Source: Petunia secreta (taxonomy: Eukaryota > Streptophyta > Magnoliopsida > Solanales > Solanaceae). From it: a stretch of 64,000 bases of DNA. The DNA is taken from positions 29,025,501 through 29,089,500 of the forward strand of contig JARKIP010000005.1 of assembly GCA_029990175.1 (NCBI GenBank). Reading direction: 5' to 3'. The notes below the pieces were generated by a model, which was not told where the DNA came from, made no database searches, and saw only the letters and a list, made by a program, of their open reading frames with translations. The position numbers were made by a program, and so were the translations under genes. Positions 55,608 through 64,000 of the stretch are shown piece after piece. Positions within the stretch are counted from its first letter, which is position 1; each line of letters opens with the position of its first letter.

Positions 55608-58600
55608 ATGGTAAATTTAAGACCGATAAATTTAACACTGAAAGATGAAGATGAGCAGAAGAAGAAGCCTACAAAGACTCCTAAGAAGGGAATTTCTAAA
55701 ATAAAGGGCCCTGAACCGAAGAAGAAACCTGAGAAGCCTACTACTTCAAATTCGGAACGTACTCCTACAGATTTAGAACCTACTCCTAAACGCCCAAGAA
55801 CAACTAGAATAACTAGAAGAAAATTCGTTGTGGAGAGCGACGACAGCCAAGGAGAAGTAGTAGGTCCATAAAACAAAGGTGAAGCAGGTGATAAACAAGA
55901 GGAAAGCCAAAGTCCAGTATGAAGTTACGATTTAAGTAAACGTGGGGAAGATTTGGAGAGGGCTGCAGATGAGGACGAAAGAAGGGTGGATTCAGATGAC
56001 GTCGGTAGTGATGAACTATTAAAAAGTGATTTTTTTAGGATTGGAGAGGAAGATGGTGATCGTGAAAAAGAAGAGGAAGATGGTGGTAAAACAAATGAAG
56101 AAGGTGATGATTTAAGCATAGAAAAAGGAGAAGAAGTAGAAGGGGAAGCAGATAAGTTAGGGGAGAGTCCAAGAAGTAGTGAAAGAAGTAGAAGAGAGGC
56201 AGATGATGTAATTTTAAAAAGAAAATTTCTGAAGGATCGTGTAAAAAGAGTTAAAATAGATGGGGAAGTTATAAATAATGCAGGTGGAAATGTTGAAAAG
56301 GGAGCAGGTGAAGAGAAGGAAACTGAAGGAACATCTGGATTGAAACTGGAGGAAGACCAGGTGATAGTTGAATTGAAACTTGTGATTGTTCGGAACAACT
56401 ATGTTGATGTTCTACACAACCTGTTAATGTTCCCAACATCAGCATGAAGGCTGGTAGCTGTCGTTCTGAACACATTACGTGATGTTCCAAATGATTGTTG
56501 TGGTCGTTCAGAACCTTATCATAACCATGTACTGAACATTTAACTTTTTCCTTTAATATGATTTAATATCATTTTGATTCATTTTATTAATTTTATGCTA
56601 AAATTATGTGCAGTATGAAGACGTTTGTCATGCTATTTTTAAGAGGAATGTTGAGTTTCTCTACGACACATTGTTGACCAACAATGAACCTTTTAATGGG
56701 AATATTATTGTTCGATCGCCCTTGGCTAGGGGTATGATACAGTTCAAGGAGGTTTTGAAAAAATTGCAAGTGAGAAAGGGATTTGCCCATTCTTGTTTCG
56801 GTCCTTTCTTGCAATTACCGGAATATCTACTGTTTGGCACCAAGTTGGTGCATAACCTCCTCATGCGAAGGATTCTTTGCAAGAAGCAGAGAGAGGTTTG
56901 GATATCTTTCAATGGATTGTCAGCACGTTTTGGCCTATCCAAGTTTGCACTAATGACAGGGCTAAACTGTGGTGCCTATCCAGATAAACAGTACATGGAA
57001 GCACCATCAACTGCTTCACTCTACGATGTTCGGAACATCATGGCTTGATGTTTTTGAACAACACAACTTTGTTCGAAAAAACTTTGAAAAGCTTTTTAAA
57101 ATTTATTTGATATTCATTTAATGTTGTGGGGGTATATTAACAGGTTCTTCACCTTTTCCTCATTCCTAATGATGATGAGATGGAGATGGATTTCTATCAA
57201 AACATTGTGCCATTTGAAGACTCTGAGGATGCCTTTATGGATTCTTTTTGTGAAACTTTGGCATGATGCTACCAGCCTTGGTCTTGTTGGTGGTACTACA
57301 ATTTGTATCTTCAAGAACAATCTTGCAACCCCTTCAAGACAAGTGACAGAGAGTAAAGCTAAGGAAGAAGAAATTGTGATGATGTTTGGAAGTGATGGGG
57401 AATATAATGAAGATAGAATTGATGGCCTGCAAGATATGAATATTGACATCAGAAACAAAGCTGATGGTGAAGTTGTTGGTGAGTTTGAAGTTGCTGGTAT
57501 CACTGAAGTTGGTACAGTGAAGAGGAGCTCGAATTGCAGAGGCTGCAAATGTGATGAATGCAGCAGATGAAGGGAAGCAATGGAGCAAAAGATTCTGGCT
57601 TATGAGCAAAAGATCGTGGCTTATGAGACAAATATTGTGGCTTCTGAGCAAAGAAAAGGTGATTCTTCTGGTGAAGATGGACTCAACATCTCCAAATGTA
57701 GCAGTTGAAATTGCAAAGATTGCAACGATTGGCGTAAAGGCATGGAGATGGAGATGGCGGCCATGCAGAAGACGATTGAGCAGTTGAAGAGCAAAACAAT
57801 TATAAAACTTGGAAAGGCTGTGAAATCACCACAAACAGAAGAGAAGAAGAAGTGGGAAGAAGTTGCTCTGAGGTTTCCAGTGGATATTTACAAGCCATTG
57901 AAGCGGGAAAAAAGTGGATGCTATGAACGCATTTATCAGAAAGAGGAAGCAACAAAAATATGTTTTTCTTGGATTGTGGATGAATTTCAAGGATTTCAAA
58001 CGCTGATGGACAAGAAAGAGTGGCAGTGGGACATTGTAAGTTTATTTTTTACTAATTTTCTGAACTTGTCATAGTTGTACGGAACATACTGAGTGAGTTC
58101 GGAACATCGTACTTATGCTTAGAACAACTCACGCATTTCTAACTTGTCATAGATTTCTAGAACATCGCACATTCTTTCTGAACATAATGGCAAAATGTTC
58201 GGAGCGACAGACTTTTTCTTCACTCACTTACACCCCAATTTATTTTTGTCTCTTATATGTTCTGCCGTATGTTGAAGTTGTGATGACAATGATGCGGGAG
58301 AGGCATTTGAAGTACCCCTATCATTACGATCAAAGTGACCTCAGTTTTTATATGACATTCTTGACAAACATGAAAAAATGCTACTACCAACTGGAAGTAG
58401 ATGCGCAAGAAGATAAGCTACCGCTTGATGTGGCGTTGAGGACGTATAAGTTTGATGATGATTTTTTGAAGTATGCAGATGAAAAGCTACCCTACCCAGG
58501 GGGTAGGTGTTGGGCTGGTGTTGAGAGGATCTTCGCCGTCTTAAACATCAACGACAATCACTACGTGATGGTGGTGTTTGACATAGTTGAAACGAAAGTT

Positions 58601-58936
58601 TTTGTGTATGATTGCAATCATGGTGTTAATGATGATGAACACTTCTTGCCAATAATTATTCCCATTCTCTACATGTTCCTGATCTATGCTAGAAATTCTA
58701 AGCTATTCAAAGACTTGGATCCGAAGTATAAGGAAAGAGACATGTGGTCGTTTGAGAGAGTTCCAAGATCACTTTGTCCACAAAATCTAAACGCGAAAGC
58801 ATGTGGAGTGTTCTCGTTCATGTATATTGAGAATCTTCTCACAAACACCCCCATAGACAAAATTTTTGACAATGAGGCTGATCGGTGGAGGCAACGTTTG
58901 GCCGTTTGTATTTATGATGGCAAAATGAAACCTTGA
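55608..58936 (+). pseudogene. DUF1985 plus Ulp1-like protease gene, copy 2, internally deleted
   Basis: Exon 1 (55608-56360) keeps the NLS-like and acidic regions but has TAA near 55870 and TGA near 55919. Exon 2 starts at 56614 after GTGCAG and keeps the first half of DUF1985 (FLQLPEYLLFGTKLVHNLLM). A deletion of about 780 bp near 57000 then joins it to intron 2 sequence. Exon 3 (57144-58035) has a frameshift near 57265 and further stops; its heptad repeat is shorter than in copy 1. Exon 4 (58268-58936) is fully open with the complete triad: His in NDNHYVMVVF, Asp in VYDCNHG, Gln in CPQNL, Cys in ACGVF. Its acceptor is CCG instead of CAG. So the protease domain is well preserved but the gene cannot give the full product. 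Confidence 0.75.
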
Positions 58937-60143
58937 TTTGGGTTGGTATGTAATTAGGTATGGATGACTTTTTTTTTTCTTAGCCAAGTAGTGAATGGCT
59001 AATAACTTTTGATGTGCTTAAATCGATAGCTTAACTAGTCGCAATTAAAACAAACATTCAAATATATTGGTCAGTTGTTCAGCATTAAACAGTAAAAAGA
59101 CATAGTAAAATTTAGACAATTCAAACTAATGTTTCAGAACGACCAATTGTTGTTCCTGAAAAGTTAAGGTATTTTGCAAACTTCTACAACATTTATTAAG
59201 TTTGCCCTGAAACGATACTAAGTCGTCCTGGAACGATAAGTCGTTCCTTAATATAACCACTGATGTTACAAACGTCATTCAACTCCTCCACTTATGTTCT
59301 TTAGAAAATACAAAATACATATTATATCAAGACACAAACGGCACAGTAACATAATAAACATATAAAATTATAACTAAAATAAACATAAGCAATCGAACTT
59401 AGGGTGCATGTTGTGGAGTTGGTGGGGGTGCTTCAGGTGGAATCAATGTGTGACTGTTGGGTATTTATAAGAGTAAAGTGACAATCGACGAGTCTGGAAA
59501 CTCGTAACTGTTATGTACTATTCAAACGAGGATGCAGCTGCTAATTATAACCGTTGTGCCTTTTTAGACTTTAACTTGAAGTTCGGAACATTGGCATGTC
59601 GTTCGAGAGATTGTGCTTATGTAATTATGTGTGGATTACTTTTTTTGTTTAATTAGCAGTGTAACAGTATTGTCTCAATTGATCAGCATTCAAACGAACA
59701 TTCAAATAATATATTTTCGTCATTTGCTCAGCATTTGTTTAGAAAATGAACAGAACATATAAATTGTTCATCAGTTGTTTAGAAAGACATCAAGGTTTTC
59801 CTCGCGTAAGTATCGATGTTCCAAACATGGATATCTCATTTCTAGAAAAGGAATAATATGATGGTGTTCCAGAACGACAACCTCACATTCTGAACATAGC
59901 ATTAGATGTTCTGAACATAGAAGATGTTCTAAATGGATTAGGCAAACATATCCTTCATTGATCATCATTGTCAGCGCTTTACAAAAAGAATACTAGTTAT
60001 ATTAGCATTCAAACAAAGAAACTGCACATCATTGTCAGCGCTTTACAAAAGGAATGCTAGTTATAATAGGATTCAACAAAAGATACTAGATGATAAAAAT
60101 TCAAAAAGAAATTATATTATAAACATTAAAATAAAATCCAAAT
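58937..60143. other. Spacer with gene A remnant and palindromes
   Basis: It corresponds to 38583-39767. Gene A survives only as about 50 bp (59401-59450), where GCTTCAGGTGG is joined directly to its upstream sequence. Motifs include GTTCGGAACATTGG (about 59581) and GATGTTCTGAACATAG (about 59907). The GCTTTACAAAA duplication is at about 59977-60075. Confidence 0.55.
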
Positions 60144-60482
60144 CTAGGGTGAAGGTGAGGAGTAGAAATCAACGTAATGCATCCCCTTATCAGCAAGTAC
60201 CCCTTTGAGCATTCTTTTCTTCCTTCGCATTTCCTTCTTCATCTTTCTGACGTCCTTTTTGTAGCCATGTAGGAAGCTCTTGAACTGAAACTTCCAACCC
60301 CACACTTCTACCCTAAGTTGTTCCAATATGTCAATTGCCCTTTCAGTTTGTGGTTAGTTTTGAAATGATAATGCAGCAAAAGTGTTTTGCCTAGAGGTGG
60401 AGGCTCCTCTTGCCGTGGAGTGTCCTCTAGCCGTAGAGCCACCTCTTGTTCGTGCTCCTCTTGAAGATGGTTGACGTGCCAT
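60144..60482 (-). pseudogene. RG-rich coiled-coil protein B, copy 2, one nonsense codon
   Basis: The 113-codon frame starts MARQPSSRGARTRGGSTARG. It has an RG/ARGxST repeat, then a TAA after FQN where copy 1 has FVDEP, then LEQLRVEVWGWKFQFKSF and a basic helix ending SSPSP. It lacks the TAG that breaks copy 1 and has fewer RG units. The two copies together show that the ancestral frame was continuous. Confidence 0.6.
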
Positions 60483-60639
60483 TTTTGTTGATGAATGGGT
60501 TGAATTGTTAGCTGATTAATGTGGATTGAAATGGTTTGAATTGTCAGTTGATGAATGTGGATTGAAATGATTTGAATTGTTGGGTATTTATAAGAGTAAA
60601 GATAGGCAACCGAAATGTTTGTTTGGACGTGACTGGTCA

Positions 60640-60960
60640 GCAACTTGTATTGTAGCCATTTGGTGTATTGGTATTTGAGCGACTTATATTGTAGCCGTTT
60701 GTGTATTTCAAATTTTGAATCTGTGGTTCCGAACGTCAGCCTATATAAGTATAATTCGTGTAATGTATCCTTGACAAGATGTTCCGAATATCATTTCGAC
60801 CTAGCTGCAACCTAGTGTAGCTGTTTGGTGTATTGGTATTTGCAACTTGTATTGTAGCCGTTTGTGTATTTCAATTTTTGAATGTATAGTTCGGAACGTC
60901 AACGTACATAAGTATAATTCGCGTAACTTATCCTTTACAAGATGTTCTGAACATCCTTTC
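60640..60960. promoter_or_regulatory. Duplicated divergent promoter modules, copy 2
   Basis: Two tandem modules (about 60653-60793 and 60823-60955) each carry TTGGTGTATTGGTATTTG or a similar start, GTAGCCGTTTGTGTATTTCAA, a GTTCCGAACGTC or GTTCGGAACGTC, a plus TATA-like stretch and GATGTTCYGAAYATC at the downstream end. The second ends in the perfect palindrome GATGTTCTGAACATC (60941-60955). Confidence 0.55.
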
Positions 60961-61116
60961 GATCTAGCCCAAACTCGTGATCAACTATTACATTGGGCGC
61001 GAGAACAACATTTATTTACCAACGGTAAGGAAAAAAATATACCACCCAACACATTATATATCCGTTCATTATTTATCAAACCAGTTTACAAAAATAAATC
61101 AAACATCCAATTTAAA

Positions 61117-61526
61117 ATGTCTAGTAGATCCGTTAATAGTGGTAGTGCAATACCATTTTGTCGATGTGGAGATTATGCGAAGTTAACAACATCGTGGACT
61201 CAAGTAAACCCATGAAGGAGGCTTTATGGATGCAATATGGACATGTTAGTTGATGGGTTTATTTTTTTCTTGTATTTATTTATTTTTTCATCTTTTCTTG
61301 TATTTATTTCTTCTTTTTATGTAAGAAATGGCTGCAAGTACTTTGATGCCATGATGAAGAGATGCCAAATCAAGAGAAGAGAGTAATATGGGGTCTACTT
61401 AAGAAGTTGAAAGCTGTTGAAGAAGAGAGGAAAGCGGCACGGTTATGGCGAAAAAAGTTGGGTGTTATGGTAGTGCTAATTGTTCTCATATTCTGTACTT
61501 GGATCAAGTGTTGGTTCATAGTTTAG
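61117..61526 (+). pseudogene. GRF-type zinc finger protein, copy 2
   Basis: Exon 1 from 61117 reads IPFCRCGDYAKLTTSWTQVN followed by CCA TGA where copy 1 has CCA GGA, a nonsense change inside the zinc finger. Exon 2 (about 61326-61526) has NGCKYFD, then a small deletion shifts the frame. The helix and hydrophobic tail (VMVVLIVLIFCTWIKCWF) are still legible. It is downstream of the duplicated promoter modules. Confidence 0.6.
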
Positions 61527-61784
61527 GTTCTATTTATTTCCACTTGTTATGTTTTTTGTACGAATGATCAAGAAATTTCATTCGAACTTGTTATGTTGTC
61601 GAATAAATTACGATTGTACCCTAAGTCGTTCCGCACAACGCAGTACATATTTCAATCATATCGCCATCTGTTCTAAACATTTTGAAAAACTATACGATGA
61701 AGATGGTAACAACGAAATGAGGGCGCTCCGAACGACTGCTTAATGTGACAAACATCAAGGTCATGTTCGAAACAACTATGGTAG

Positions 61785-64000
61785 ATGGATCATCATTTCT
61801 CACTCTAACAAGTAGAATTGGTCTTTTTTATTGATAATGATCATAATTTCTCACTCTAACAACTATTATTGGTCATTTTTAGTGAAAATGATCATCATTT
61901 GTCACTCTTACAAGTATAATTGGCCATTTCTAGTGATAATGATCATCACTTCTCACTCTAACTACTCTAAGTGGTCTTTTGTGGTGAAAGTTTATGAATT
62001 TATCACTCTTAAAACTATAATTGGTCACCTATAGTGATATTACCATCATAATTTGTCACTCTAACTACTCTATTTAGGAAAACGTACGATGAAGATAGAA
62101 ACAATTAATGACCGCGCTCGGAACGACTCACAAATGTGAAAAACATTAATTAGATGTTCGGAAGCACTCGATGATGGATGGATCATCATATCTCACTCTA
62201 ACAAGTATAATTGGTTATTTCTAGTGATAATGATCATCACTTGTCACTCTTACAAGTATATTGGGTCATTTCTATTGATAATGATCATCACTTGTCACTC
62301 TTACAAGTATAGTGGGTCATTTCTAGTGATAATGATCATTATTTCTCACTCTAACAAGTAGACTTGGCAATTTCTAGTGATAATGACCATCACTTGTCAC
62401 TCTTACAAGTATAGTGGGTCATTTCTAGTGATACTGATCATCACTTGTCACTCTAACAAGTATAATTGGTCATTTCTACTGATAATGATTATCACTTATC
62501 ACTCTAACAAGTATAATTGGTCATTTCTACTGATAATAATCATCTTGTTTCACTATAAAAAGTATAATTGGTCATTTCTAGTGATAAGGATCATCAATTC
62601 TCACTCTTACAAATATAGTGGGTCATTCCTAGTCATATTGATCATCATTTCTTACTCTAACAAGTAGAATTGGTCATTTCTAGTGATAATGATCATCACT
62701 TGTCACTCTTACAAGTATAATTGGTCATTTCTAGTGATAATGATTATCACTTGTCACTCTTACAAGTATAATTGGTCATTTCTAGTGATAATGACGATCA
62801 ATTCTCACTCTAACTACTCTAAGTGGTCTTTTGTGGTGAAGGTTGATGAATTTATCATTCTTACAACTATAATTGGTCACTTAAGAGATATTATCGTCAT
62901 AATTTTTCACTCTAACTACTCTAATACTGAAACAATTCGATGAACATAGAAATAATTAAAAACCCCACTTGGAACGACTCATTAAATGTGACATACATCA
63001 ATTGGATGTTCGAAATAAGACTATATGGATAGATCATCATTTCTCACTCTAACAAGTAGATCATCATTTCTCACTCTAACAAGTAGAATTTGTCATTTAT
63101 AGTGATAATGATCATCAATTCTCACTCTTACAAGTTTCGTGGGTCATTTCTTGTGAAAATGATCATCACTTGTCACTCTTACAAGTATACGGGGTCATTT
63201 CTAGCAATAATGATCATCATATCTCACTCTAACAAGTAGAATTGGTCAATTTTAGTAATAATGATCATCACTTGTCACTCTTACAAGTATAGTGGGTCAT
63301 TTCTAATGATAATGATCATCACTCGTCACTCTAACAAGTATAATTGGTCATTTCTATACTGATAATGATCATCATTTATCACTCTAACAAGTATAATTGG
63401 TCATTTCGACTGATAATGATCATCATTTCTCACTCTAACAAGTAGAATTGGTCATTTTTAATGATAGTGATCATCACTTGTCACTCTTACAAGTATAGTG
63501 GGTGATTTCTAGTCATAATAATCATAAACATTCTAACAAGTATAATTGATTATTTCTACTGATAATGATCATCATTTCTCACTCTAACAAGTATAATTGG
63601 TTATTTATAGTGATAATGATCATCACTTTGTCACTCTTACAAATACAATTTTCTAGTGAAAATTATCAACATTTATCACTCTAACAAGTAGAATTTGTTA
63701 TTTCTAGTGATAATGATCATCAATTCTCCCTCTAACTACTCTAAGTGGTCTTTTGTGGTGAAAGTTGATGAATTTATCACTCTTACAACTATAATTGGTC
63801 ACTTATAGTGATATTATTATCATAATTTGTCACTCTAACTACTCTATTTGTGAAACAATACGATGAATAAAGAAACAATTAAAGACCGCGCTCGGAACGA
63901 CTCATTAAATGTGATAAACATCAATAGGATGTTCAAAACAACCCTATGATGGATAGATCATCATTTGTCTTTCTAACAAGTATAATGGGTCATTTCTAGT
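61785..64000 (+). repeat. 51-bp satellite-like tandem array, copy 2
   Basis: It has the same unit as 41484-43870 (TGATCATCACTTGTCACTCT, TACAAGTATAATTGGTCATT) and continues to the window edge. The variant frequencies differ: ATAATTGG and CACTTGTC dominate here, ATAGTGGG and CATTTGTC in copy 1, so each array has been homogenised separately. Blocks are separated by degenerate GCTCGGAACGACTC...GATGTTCG segments near 62116, 62970 and 63893, giving a higher-order period of roughly 850-920 bp. Confidence 0.9.

Larger units (their letters stand above)
54862..64000. mobile_element. Large VANDAL-like MULE, copy 2, cut by window edge
   Basis: It is collinear with copy 1 from its left end: Ulp1-like gene, remnants of paralogue A, paralogue B, divergent promoter, GRF gene, 51-bp array. 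It has the same orientation as copy 1. It differs by an exon 2 deletion in the Ulp1-like gene, the loss of paralogue A, and duplication of the promoter module. The window ends inside the array, so gene C and the transposase would be expected beyond it. Confidence 0.75.

Overview
This window is plant nuclear DNA, AT-rich and built almost entirely from transposable elements in several layers. LTR retrotransposons with tRNA-Met or Athila-type primer sites, a Helitron, hAT, Stowaway and Tourist-like MITEs, MULEs and GT-AG introns all point to a flowering plant. The overall style resembles a large eudicot genome and a solanaceous species is my best guess, but nothing here proves it. I found no intact conserved housekeeping gene and no convincing rRNA or tRNA gene.

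Layout. 258-1890: a TIR-type MULE with a 9-bp target duplication and a transposase C-terminal remnant. 2821-10433: a decayed Ty3/gypsy element of the Tat type on the minus strand, with an antisense extra ORF. 10614-12105: a coding-less MULE derivative. 12319-13440: an hAT derivative that has captured a piece of a malectin-like receptor-kinase gene. 14943-21930: a gag-protease-only LTR element with 1.35-kb LTRs. 22723-23345: a small Helitron. 23576-33238: an hAT element split by a Stowaway MITE and then by an 8.4-kb LTR element (24610-33051). 49038-54203: a nearly complete but broken Ty1/copia element, minus strand. 54487-54843: a Tourist-like MITE.

The most interesting part is a pair of large MULE-like elements in the same orientation. 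Copy 1 is about 33724-48755; copy 2 runs from about 54862 off the right edge. Copy 1 carries a convergent pair of main genes. On the plus strand is a four-coding-exon DUF1985/Ulp1-protease-like gene (34472-38582). On the minus strand is a MURA-type transposase (45203-47773) with DDE, SWIM and zinc-knuckle regions. Between them lie two related small RG-rich coiled-coil genes, a GRF zinc-finger membrane-anchor gene, a two-exon coiled-coil gene, duplicated divergent promoters and a 51-bp satellite-like array. Introns, leaders and spacers of both copies are studded with the palindrome GATGTTCNGAACATC or its core GTTCNGAAC, which I did not find elsewhere in the window.

This layout recalls the Arabidopsis VANDAL MULEs, in which a DUF1985 protein (VANC) acts as an anti-silencing factor by binding short motifs that accumulate in the element's own noncoding DNA. 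I propose, as inference, that this is a related self-recognising MULE family. Both copies are mutated: copy 1 has five in-frame stops in the Ulp1-like gene and two frameshifts in the transposase, and copy 2 has an internal deletion, stops and a lost splice acceptor. The system in this window is therefore a relic, but active relatives may exist elsewhere in the genome.
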